A stretch of 5,129 nucleotides of DNA from an uncultured Bacilli bacterium (GTDB taxonomy: Bacteria; Bacillota_I; Bacilli_A; RF39; UBA660): NCBI GenBank assembly GCA_947598455.1, contig CANQFI010000106.1, positions 1-5,129 on the forward strand, given 5' to 3'. Positions 1-5,129 of this stretch are shown piece after piece. Both the position numbers and the translations under genes were made by a program. Below the pieces are notes generated by a model that worked only from the letters and a program-made list of their open reading frames with translations, was not told the DNA's origin and did no database searches. The number at the start of each line of letters is the position of its first letter. Within the stretch, counting starts at the first letter, position 1.

Positions 1-1647
1 AGCTAAATTCTTTTTACATAATTCTAATAGTTCTTCACGTAATTTAGGGGTATCTTTATATCCTTGTTTTAAAGCTATATAAGCTTTAGCTACTTCGACT
101 TTATATGGATGTGGAATACCAATTACTGAGGAATCCATAACTGCAGGATGACGTTCTAAGACTTCTTCAATTTGTGAAGGATAAACATTATATCCTGAAG
201 TAACAATCATTCTTTTTATACGAGATTTATAGGAAACAAAGCCATCTTTATCCATAGAACCAATATCGCCACTATGTAACCAAACGTTGCCATCTTTATG
301 AATATGTAAAGCCTCATTAGTTTCTTTTTCGTTGTTATAATAACCTAGCATAACAGTGGGACCACAAATACATATTTCGCCTTCTTCACCAACTGGAACT
401 TCTTCATCAGTACCAGGTTTAGTTATTGAAACATAAGTACCAGGCCATGGAATACCAACAGTTCCAGGACGAGAAGCAAATTTTAAATCGAAAGTTATGG
501 CAGCGACAGCTTCCGTCATACCATATCCCTGAGTCAAATTAGTATTAGCGCCATGTTCATGTAAAAATTTATTAATATTATTTACACGATCGGCATTTAA
601 TGTATCTCCACCAGCAATAACATATTTTAAATTAGACAAATCTACTTTATTCATACGAGTATTTGTTGTTAATGCCTCAAATAAAGTTGGAACCCCAACT
701 AAAACACTAGGTTTGTATTTAGTTAATAGTTTATCAAATTCACTTGCTTTAAAAGTTGGAATTAGAATAACTTTAGCACCTACAGCAAAAGCATCAGTGA
801 TACTTACGGATAAACCAAAACCATGGAAGATAGGCATTATTGCTAAAATAATATCTTTTTTATCTAAGTCAGGTAAGGCACGTTCTGCTTGCATAGTAGC
901 AGCATTAAAATTACCATTTGATAAGACAATACCTTTGGGAGTACCAGTACTTCCACCACTATGTAAAATAACGGCTGGTGTATCACGTTTAGTATTTTCG
1001 GCAACTTTTTCTTTAGAATAACGTTCACCATATTTAATAAAGTCTTTCCAATAAACAAAATCCTCACTCTTTTTAGGTTTTTCAACTTTATATCCCTGAG
1101 TAATTTCATAACCTACTTTCATTAAAGTAGACATTGAATCTTTAGCAGAAATAATTATGGTTTTATAGACTTCAGTTTCATCTAAAATATTTTTTATTTT
1201 ACTATATGTTATATCCATGGCTACTAACATAACTGTAGAATATCTTTTTAAAGCTTCTTTTATTTCATTTTCACTAGATAAGGGGTGAATCATATTAGCG
1301 ATGGCCCCAATTTTATTAAGAGCATAAAAAGATATAACAGCTTCAGGGATATTGGCTGATAAGATAGTAACAACATCGCCTCTTCTGATACCTTGACTTA
1401 AGAATGAGCGAGCAACTTGGTCTATGTTTAAATAAAAATCATGATAAGTCATTTTTGTTCCAAAATATTCAATGGCAATATGATTGTTATATTTTCCTTC
1501 TAAAGACTTATCTTTAATATATTTATATATTGAAATATTAGGTACATCAAAATTCATTTGTTGCTTAGAATAATATTTATGCCATTTAGCTTTTGGTTTT
1601 TTCTTTAAACCAATAAAACTGAAAAACTTCATATCTAAAATTCCCAT
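1..1647 (-). CDS. AMP-forming long-chain acyl-CoA/acyl-ACP synthetase, C-terminus cut by window edge
   Basis: The frame is open for 549 codons from ATG at 1647 to the window edge with no stop, so the gene continues past position 1. It belongs to the ANL adenylating superfamily, which activates a carboxylic acid as acyl-AMP and passes it to CoA or another thiol. Visible core motifs are the P-loop SGGSTGTPKG (residues 230-239), MPIFHGFG (about 291-298), YGMTE (375-379), SGDIG (459-463, with Ser where Thr is usual) and the hinge region RIKRMIVTSGYNVYP (476-490). Only the last part of the C-terminal subdomain, with the catalytic A10 lysine, is missing, probably 30-50 residues. The motif set and the plsC partner favour a FadD-like fatty acid ligase; the true chain length and acceptor (CoA or ACP) cannot be told. 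The start lies one base after the plsC stop and has its ribosome site inside plsC, so the two genes are translationally coupled. There is no signal peptide; the enzyme is cytoplasmic or membrane-peripheral. Confidence 0.93.
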   Translation of the reverse strand, partial: MGILDMKFFSFIGLKKKPKAKWHKYYSKQQMNFDVPNISIYKYIKDKSLEGKYNNHIAIEYFGTKMTYHDFYLNIDQVARSFLSQGIRRGDVVTILSANIPEAVISFYALNKIGAIANMIHPLSSENEIKEALKRYSTVMLVAMDITYSKIKNILDETEVYKTIIISAKDSMSTLMKVGYEITQGYKVEKPKKSEDFVYWKDFIKYGERYSKEKVAENTKRDTPAVILHSGGSTGTPKGIVLSNGNFNAATMQAERALPDLDKKDIILAIMPIFHGFGLSVSITDAFAVGAKVILIPTFKASEFDKLLTKYKPSVLVGVPTLFEALTTNTRMNKVDLSNLKYVIAGGDTLNADRVNNINKFLHEHGANTNLTQGYGMTEAVAAITFDLKFASRPGTVGIPWPGTYVSITKPGTDEEVPVGEEGEICICGPTVMLGYYNNEKETNEALHIHKDGNVWLHSGDIGSMDKDGFVSYKSRIKRMIVTSGYNVYPSQIEEVLERHPAVMDSSVIGIPHPYKVEVAKAYIALKQGYKDTPKLREELLELCKKNLA

Positions 1648-1648
1648 T

Positions 1649-2230
1649 TTAGTTCCTCTTCTCTTTTAGTTTTTGACTAACTAGTTTCATTAATTTTTCA
1701 TTTTCTTTAGTTAAATCATCTGATTTAATTTTATAAGGTTTTAAAAATTCAATTGTTAAATCATTTTTAAATAGTTTATATTTTCCGGTAATTATAAATG
1801 GTACAATAAAAGAATTGGTATCGTGAGCCATTTTAACTGAACCTATTTTAAAAGGCATTATGATATCATCAGTTCTATTTATCGTGCCTTCGGGGAAGAC
1901 ACCTATTACTTTATTATTTTTTAAGGAATTAATAGCATTTGATAAGGCACCTTTATCATGAATAGATCGATTAACAGGAATGATACCCATGTTTTTAAAA
2001 ATAATCTTTTTAGCTCCTTTCATTAAGGAATCTTTAGCTAAAAAATGAATAACATTCTTAGTACAACTAACTAGTAAGATACAATCAAAATTATTAGTAT
2101 GGTTGCCACTTAGGACATATGGTCCTTGTTTGGGTATATTATCTAAACCAATATATGTTGGATGAAAGAATATCTTTACAAATAATTTAATAAGAGGTCT
2201 TACTATTTTATAAAATAGTGGATCTTTCAT
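1649..2230 (-). CDS. plsC: PlsC-type 1-acyl-sn-glycerol-3-phosphate acyltransferase
   Basis: This 193-residue protein has the PlsC/LPLAT acyltransferase fold signature. Block I is NHTNNFD (43-49), the catalytic HX4D with H44 and D49. Block II is MGIIPVNR (81-88). Block III is FPEGTINR (112-119). Block IV is IVPFIITG (142-149). The family esterifies the sn-2 position of lysophosphatidic acid, or sometimes other lysophospholipids, with an acyl donor to make phosphatidic acid at the cytoplasmic membrane face. The N-terminal 25 residues are hydrophobic and basic, which fits membrane association. The length is slightly short for the family (usually 190-250) but no motif is lost. One oddity is Ile117 where the usual EGTR arginine stands, although Arg119 is close by. 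Initiation is supported by GGGAAG at 2243-2238, 7 nt before the ATG. It is first in a two-gene unit with the acyl synthetase. Whether it is the essential LPA acyltransferase or a second, scavenging copy cannot be decided here. Confidence 0.93.
   Translation of the reverse strand: MKDPLFYKIVRPLIKLFVKIFFHPTYIGLDNIPKQGPYVLSGNHTNNFDCILLVSCTKNVIHFLAKDSLMKGAKKIIFKNMGIIPVNRSIHDKGALSNAINSLKNNKVIGVFPEGTINRTDDIIMPFKIGSVKMAHDTNSFIVPFIITGKYKLFKNDLTIEFLKPYKIKSDDLTKENEKLMKLVSQKLKEKRN
1654..1659 (-). promoter_or_regulatory. Ribosome binding site of the acyl synthetase gene, inside the plsC 3' end
   Basis: AGAGGA on the minus strand lies 6 nt before the ATG at 1647 and within the last codons of plsC. The layout is SD, plsC stop TAA (1651-1649), one base, then ATG. 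It fixes the start of the downstream gene and implies coupled translation by terminating or re-initiating ribosomes. Confidence 0.75.
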
Positions 2231-2250
2231 TTTATCGCTTCCCTTTATAA

Positions 2251-2268
2251 ATTAATATGCTAATTAAT
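2251..2268 (-). repeat. Imperfect 18-bp palindrome in the plsC leader
   Basis: The sequence ATTAAT-ATGCTA-ATTAAT is self-complementary at 14 of 18 positions. It sits between the candidate promoter and the plsC ribosome site, where a repressor operator could act. It does not obviously match the published operators of FapR or FabT as I remember them, and A/T palindromes arise easily by chance in such DNA. Confidence 0.25.
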
Positions 2269-2278
2269 CTATATATTT

Positions 2279-2307
2279 ATTTTATCATATATTAAAAATT
2301 TATTTAA
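2279..2307 (-). promoter_or_regulatory. Candidate extended -10 promoter for plsC-acyl synthetase
   Basis: On the minus strand, TGATAAAAT (the hexamer TAAAAT at 2284-2279 preceded by TGn) matches an extended -10 element. A poor -35, TTAAAT (2307-2302), lies 17 nt upstream. Transcription would start near 2272, giving a leader of about 42 nt that includes the plsC ribosome site. It lies directly after the terminator of the previous gene, where a promoter is needed. In such AT-rich DNA chance matches are common. Confidence 0.45.
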
Positions 2308-2308
2308 G

Positions 2309-2333
2309 AAAAAAGCAGATATTTCTATCTGCT
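2309..2333 (-). terminator. Rho-independent terminator of the zinc-ribbon gene
   Basis: On the minus strand an 8-bp perfect stem (AGCAGATA / TATCTGCT, plus-strand arms 2314-2321 and 2326-2333) closes a GAAA tetraloop and is followed by a run of T. The stop codon TAG (2327-2325) of the gene lies at the top of the stem and in the loop, so the hairpin overlaps the coding end. It separates this unit from plsC. Confidence 0.85.
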
Positions 2334-3038
2334 ATTATATATAGTTAAATTATAACGAGAATCAAGAGTTTTATTATAAGCAACGGCTGTTTCATCGTTT
2401 TTAATTATTAATAAGTACCACCATGATTCATTTGGAGCTAACTTAGTAGATAAAACATCGATTTGATTTTCAATTAAAGTAGTTGGAAATAAATTAATTG
2501 AATAGACATTATCTAAAGACAAATCATTACCAAATGTTATATAAAATTCTTCTTCGGTATAGCCCATTTCTTCTAGGGCTGCTAATCCTACTTTATAATT
2601 GTATGTTCCTTTATAATAATTATCATTTTGAACTAAATATGAGTTGTACCAGTAGAAGTTATTATCTTGAGTAAAAATAAATAAGCTATTATTTTGGTCT
2701 TTCCAACTACCTAATTTGCTAACTTCAATAGAGGTTTGCTCATTATTTTCAGCAACTTTAGGTTGATTTTGTTGTTGAGTTAAAAAATTAGATAATAAAA
2801 CTAAATTTATCAGAACTAAAGCTATTATTAAAAAAATAGTCCAATTATTGAAATAAGATAGATTTGGTTTAACTACTTCAATTTTTGTTCTAGCCGTTTT
2901 AACTTTTTTTACTTTTAATGGAACAGATTTTACTTTAATATTTTTAGGCGGAAGTGGTTTGTTTACTATCTTATGACAGTGAGGACATTTAATAGCATTT
3001 TTAGGTATTTTTTGGCCACACTTAGAACAAATAGTCAT
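2325..3038 (-). CDS. Zinc-ribbon, single-pass membrane protein with C-terminal domain of unknown function
   Basis: This 237-residue protein is not a family I can name. Residues 4-21 form a zinc ribbon, CSKCG...CPHC, with two CxxC pairs (C4, C7, C18, C21). A Pro/Lys/Val-rich basic linker follows (27-58). One hydrophobic segment (about 66-86, WTIFLIIALV onward) precedes a Gln/Asn-rich stretch (87-103). The C-terminal domain (about 105-237) is rich in Trp, Tyr and Asn and begins with a GSW motif (110-112), then FxF, FYWY (128-131) and YYKGTY (141-146). That pattern recalls lipocalin-like beta-barrels (G-x-W start, GTY strand), but this is a weak resemblance. By the positive-inside rule the ribbon is cytoplasmic and the last domain is outside. 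The start is supported by AGGTGG (3048-3043), 4 nt before the ATG. A weak TGTTAATAT extended -10 (3078-3070) could give it its own promoter, but co-transcription with the CDF gene 69 nt upstream is as likely. A sensing or envelope role is only a guess. Confidence 0.88.
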   Translation of the reverse strand: MTICSKCGQKIPKNAIKCPHCHKIVNKPLPPKNIKVKSVPLKVKKVKTARTKIEVVKPNLSYFNNWTIFLIIALVLINLVLLSNFLTQQQNQPKVAENNEQTSIEVSKLGSWKDQNNSLFIFTQDNNFYWYNSYLVQNDNYYKGTYNYKVGLAALEEMGYTEEEFYITFGNDLSLDNVYSINLFPTTLIENQIDVLSTKLAPNESWWYLLIIKNDETAVAYNKTLDSRYNLTIYNSR

Positions 3039-3077
3039 ATTTCCACCTTCTTCTTATTCTCTATTAATAATATTAAC

Positions 3078-3113
3078 AAATAATTAAGAAAAAAACCACT
3101 CTTTAAATTATTT
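3078..3113 (-). repeat. AT-only inverted repeat at the CDF/zinc-ribbon junction
   Basis: AAATAATT (3078-3085) and AATTATTT (3106-3113) are perfect inverted arms around a 20-nt interior. They include the CDF stop codon (3110-3108) and a minus-strand run of seven T. The T run lies in the loop and not after the stem, and the stem has no G or C, so it is not a standard intrinsic terminator. It may be chance or a weak mRNA 3'-end or processing hairpin. Confidence 0.25.
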
Positions 3114-3974
3114 TTCTTCTAATTTATGTCCTAAATTAATATCAATAAATTTTATACGATATCGTAATTTTTTAATTTTATTGCGTATTTCTGCTTCAAT
3201 GGTTAATAATTTATATACTCTAATATTTTTTAAAATATTTATATATAATTCTAGAGAATAATAATTACCATTTTTTACTAATTCCATATCCTTGTATGAA
3301 ACTTCATCATATTTATTTAAAATAGCTTTGATTCTTGTTTCTATTTCGTAGTTATTTTCTACTTCTCCTAATAAAGATAAAATATTGTCTTTATATAATC
3401 CTAATGATGTTTTAATAATTAATAAACCTAAAATAATTCCACCAATAGTATCTGCATATTTTAATAATTCAAATTGTTGAGAAAACTGAGAAATAATTAT
3501 TATAATAACGACACCTAAAGATGTAATCATATCGTCTTCAGCTTCTTTACTATTTGTTATAAGAATTGGACTATTATATTTAAGACCTTTAAACATTAAG
3601 TAACGAGAATTTATTAATTTCAAGATAATTGTAAATATAATAACAATTATCCACAAAATATTAATAGGATGAGATGGATTAACAATACTATTATATATGG
3701 TATATGAACCCATTAAAAAAATAACTGTAGCAATAAATAAATCGATTATATATTGAACACGACCAAAGCCATCAGGATATTTTTTATTAGCTTTTTTATA
3801 ACTTAGCTTTGTACCAAAGTAAGCAATGATATCGGTTATTAAACATGATATAGAGTGAAAACCATCAGCTATCATTGATTTACTTTTACAATATATACCA
3901 ACTACTAATTTAGTTGATGAACAAATAAAATTTATTAACATACTAAATAGCAAGGGTTTACTTTCTTCTTTCAT
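3108..3974 (-). CDS. Cation diffusion facilitator (CDF) family metal efflux transporter
   Basis: This 288-residue protein (from the ATG at 3974) has CDF architecture. Six membrane segments lie at about 8-28, 35-57, 74-94, 106-121, 149-165 and 176-193, followed by a cytoplasmic domain (about 200-288) that dimerises and senses metal in this family. CDF proteins export divalent metals (Zn, Mn, Fe, Co, Cd) in exchange for protons. Family marks are SKSMIADGFHS at TM1-TM2 (31-41), YPDGFGR in the TM2-TM3 loop (66-72, a variant of HPYGHGR) and TSLG in TM5. The usual metal-site residues are changed: TM2 has H40-x3-C44 where H/D-x3-D is normal, and TM5 has E144-x3-D148 where H-x3-D is normal. The substrate is therefore uncertain. 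The next gene downstream encodes a zinc-ribbon protein that may share the mRNA. An alternative GTG start at 3986 would add four residues, but the ribosome site favours the ATG. Confidence 0.9.
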   Translation of the reverse strand: MKEESKPLLFSMLINFICSSTKLVVGIYCKSKSMIADGFHSISCLITDIIAYFGTKLSYKKANKKYPDGFGRVQYIIDLFIATVIFLMGSYTIYNSIVNPSHPINILWIIVIIFTIILKLINSRYLMFKGLKYNSPILITNSKEAEDDMITSLGVVIIIIISQFSQQFELLKYADTIGGIILGLLIIKTSLGLYKDNILSLLGEVENNYEIETRIKAILNKYDEVSYKDMELVKNGNYYSLELYINILKNIRVYKLLTIEAEIRNKIKKLRYRIKFIDINLGHKLEEK

Positions 3975-3982
3975 ATAATTAT

Positions 3983-3992
3983 TCACTTCCTT
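3983..3992 (-). promoter_or_regulatory. Near-perfect Shine-Dalgarno that sets the CDF start
   Basis: AAGGAAGTGA on the minus strand matches 9 of 10 positions of AAGGAGGTGA and ends 8 nt before the ATG at 3974. The in-frame GTG at 3986-3984 lies inside this element and would have no spacing, so the longer, GTG-started reading is very probably wrong. Confidence 0.85.
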
Positions 3993-3996
3993 TTTT

Positions 3997-4037
3997 ATTG
4001 TATCATAAATTTAAAATTAGGTACTATTTAGTGTAAA
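3997..4037 (-). promoter_or_regulatory. Candidate promoter region of the CDF gene
   Basis: Two readings are possible. In the first, TTTACA (4037-4032) and TTAAAT (4014-4009) are separated by 17 nt and give a normal leader. In the second, an extended -10, TGATACAAT (4005-3997), is closer to consensus but would start transcription near 3990, inside the ribosome site. I prefer the first, with low confidence. Confidence 0.35.
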
Positions 4038-4040
4038 CTA
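4029..4040 (-). promoter_or_regulatory. Operator-like imperfect palindrome over the candidate -35 of the CDF gene
   Basis: The minus strand reads TAGTTTACACTA and its complement reads TAGTGTAAACTA, identical at 10 of 12 positions. It is centred on the candidate -35 TTTACA. Metal-responsive repressors often bind dyads placed this way before transporter genes. It does not match the MntR, AdcR or CzrA sites that I know, so no regulator is assigned. Confidence 0.25.
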
Positions 4041-4086
4041 TTATTTATTTTTTTTAATATGTAATTTGTTAGAGTCAATAAAATTA

Positions 4087-4124
4087 GAAAATAAAAAATG
4101 TCACTTATTAATAGTGACATTTTT
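4087..4124 (-). terminator. Rho-independent terminator of the capA-family gene
   Basis: A perfect 12-bp inverted repeat (arms 4094-4105 and 4113-4124, core AATGTCACT / AGTGACATT) surrounds a 7-nt A/T loop. On the minus strand it is followed by a T-rich tail. The TGA stop (4103-4101) lies in the descending arm, so the last few codons form part of the hairpin. The A-run on the other side would allow termination from both directions, but no plus-strand gene is present. Confidence 0.88.
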
Positions 4125-5129
4125 ACTATGTTGTTGAATTTGATCAAGAATTTTTTGGGCTTCTTCCCCTTCGGCTTTCATTGGACGATAGTCGTTAATT
4201 GGTTTTGGGGTTGATGATACTAATGCTGGAATAACTTCAATTTTAGAATCAGTTAACTGATTGTTGGTAAAAGTAAGATCTGTATGGAAAACCATCGTTT
4301 CATAATAAGTTGGATTCCAGTGTCCACCAAATGTGAAATTACCTAAACTATAAACAATATATTTACCATTATATAATTCAATTCCTTGAAGACAATGGGT
4401 ATGATGACCTATAATTAAGTCCACACCATTATCAATGGCATAATGAGCTAAATCTTCTTGAGATTTACTTTGTTCTAAAGCTAATTCAATTCCCCAGTGA
4501 TAAGTCATAATAATCATATCAACATTTTGGGATTTTAAATAATTGATAGCTTTTATTGTATCTGGTTTACAATCTGCTACTTCATCTTCAGCACAATACA
4601 AACCAGCCATTCCTATTTTAATACCATCTTTTTCATAAATGTAATAACTATCATTACCATAAAAAGGTAATTTGGCATTATTTAAGTTATCTTTAGTATC
4701 TTGATAACCTTTTTCACCATAATCATAAATATGGTTATTAGCAATATTAACAACATCAACACTGGAGCCAGTCAAAATATTTAAATATTCAGCTGGAGCT
4801 TTAAAATTAAATTGTTTACTAACTCTATAAGATTCGTCAGCATCTGTTATAGCTATTTCTAAATTAGCAATAGTTAAATCATCTTGTTCAAAAAGATCTC
4901 TAAAATTACCTAAAAAGTAGTCAGCTCCTTTATTTTCATAAATTTTGTTGTATCCTCTATCGCCATAATTAAAATTTGTATCTATATTAAGTGTACAATC
5001 TCCTACAGCATTTATACTAATAGTTGTTGTATTAGATTCTTCTTGATTATTATTTTCTGGTGTATTTGTTGGTTCTTCATTTGATGTTTCTTTATCTTCT
5101 TTATATTGGTGATAATATTTAGTAACAAA
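4101..5129 (-). CDS. capA: CapA-family (PGA_cap) metallophosphatase-like protein, N-terminus cut by window edge
   Basis: The frame is open from the window edge at 5129 to a TGA at 4103-4101, giving 342 visible residues. Counting the first visible residue as 1, residues 8-36 form an Asn/Thr/Glu-rich low-complexity linker of the kind that tethers an outer domain to a membrane anchor or lipid. The missing start probably carries a signal anchor or signal peptide. The domain from about 37 to 330 has PGA_cap signatures: AVGDCTLN (41-48), NLE (89-91), NIANNHIYDYG (128-138), YHWGIE (210-215), IIGHHTHCLQG (239-249) and YSLGNF (260-265). D44, E91, N131/H133, H211 and H243/H245 are the likely metal ligands of this calcineurin-like fold. 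Family members such as CapA/PgsA take part in poly-gamma-glutamate or capsule export, but many stand alone with unknown substrate. No capB, capC or capD partner lies downstream in this window, so a true capsule role is unproven. A TTG at 4775 is internal and is not the start. Confidence 0.93.
   Translation of the reverse strand, partial: FVTKYYHQYKEDKETSNEEPTNTPENNNQEESNTTTISINAVGDCTLNIDTNFNYGDRGYNKIYENKGADYFLGNFRDLFEQDDLTIANLEIAITDADESYRVSKQFNFKAPAEYLNILTGSSVDVVNIANNHIYDYGEKGYQDTKDNLNNAKLPFYGNDSYYIYEKDGIKIGMAGLYCAEDEVADCKPDTIKAINYLKSQNVDMIIMTYHWGIELALEQSKSQEDLAHYAIDNGVDLIIGHHTHCLQGIELYNGKYIVYSLGNFTFGGHWNPTYYETMVFHTDLTFTNNQLTDSKIEVIPALVSSTPKPINDYRPMKAEGEEAQKILDQIQQHSKNVTINK

Noticed and set aside
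713..1021. 102-codon open frame on the plus strand
   Set aside because: It is antisense to the acyl synthetase gene, whose frame has intact family motifs over the same stretch. It has no ribosome site or recognisable domain.
864..1109. 81-codon open frame on the minus strand
   Set aside because: It overlaps the acyl synthetase gene in another frame on the same strand. Its Lys/Leu/Val-rich translation has no family resemblance.
1..1647. Possible frameshift in the acyl synthetase, because no complete open frame is obvious there
   Set aside because: Translating every codon from 1647 to 1 gives one uninterrupted frame with all motifs in order. It only lacks a stop because the window ends.
3039..3107. 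Small RNA or small gene in the gaps between genes (2231-2324, 3039-3107, 3975-4100)
   Set aside because: All gaps are shorter than about 130 nt and are accounted for by terminators, ribosome sites and promoter-like elements; no structured RNA or small coding frame with a ribosome site was seen.
3089..3113. T-rich tract after the CDF gene as an intrinsic terminator
   Set aside because: No G/C-containing stem precedes the T run; the only inverted repeat is A/T-only and places the T run in its loop.
3986..3986. GTG start for the CDF transporter
   Set aside because: The GTG is part of the Shine-Dalgarno element itself; the ATG at 3974 has proper spacing.
4773..4775. TTG as the start of the CapA-family gene
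   Set aside because: The frame stays open upstream to the window edge and encodes the required AVGD and NLE motifs, so this TTG is an internal leucine codon.

Overview
The window is very A+T-rich (roughly 70% by eye). All five protein-coding genes lie on the minus strand, so transcription runs from position 5129 towards position 1. Tryptophans are read from TGG wherever I checked. TGA is used as a terminator in the CapA-family gene, where it sits inside a strong terminator hairpin, and TAA and TAG also occur as stops. This argues for translation table 11 and against a Mycoplasma/Spiroplasma-type code. Low GC, strong AGGAGG-like ribosome sites, co-oriented genes and Firmicutes-type protein families suggest a low-GC Bacillota, plausibly a host-associated member of the Bacilli (RF39, Erysipelotrichia or Acholeplasma-like). 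That placement is inference only.

Layout in transcription order: (1) 5129-4101, a CapA/PGA_cap-type metallophosphatase that has lost its N-terminus to the window edge and ends in a 12-bp terminator hairpin. (2) 3974-3108, a cation diffusion facilitator (CDF) transporter, best started at an ATG and not at the GTG four codons upstream. (3) 3038-2325, a zinc-ribbon protein with one membrane segment and an outward-facing domain of unknown function, ending in a terminator with a GAAA tetraloop. (4) 2230-1649, a PlsC-type acylglycerophosphate acyltransferase. (5) 1647-1, an AMP-forming long-chain acyl-CoA/acyl-ACP synthetase, cut at its C-terminus by the window edge.

The two terminators split the window into three transcription units: capA; CDF plus zinc-ribbon protein (69-nt gap, probably one mRNA); and plsC plus acyl-activating enzyme (one base apart, almost certainly translationally coupled). 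The last pair is the clearest functional unit: one enzyme activates a fatty acid and the other places an acyl chain on a lysophospholipid acceptor. It resembles a split version of the fused Aas enzyme of Proteobacteria.

Intergenic gaps are all short (94, 69 and about 126 nt) and hold only promoter-like elements, ribosome sites, terminators and small palindromes. I see no RNA genes, mobile elements, CRISPR arrays or origins. No wholly new system is evident. The most unusual items are the altered metal-site residues of the CDF transporter, the split-Aas-like pair, and the stop codons built into terminator hairpins.
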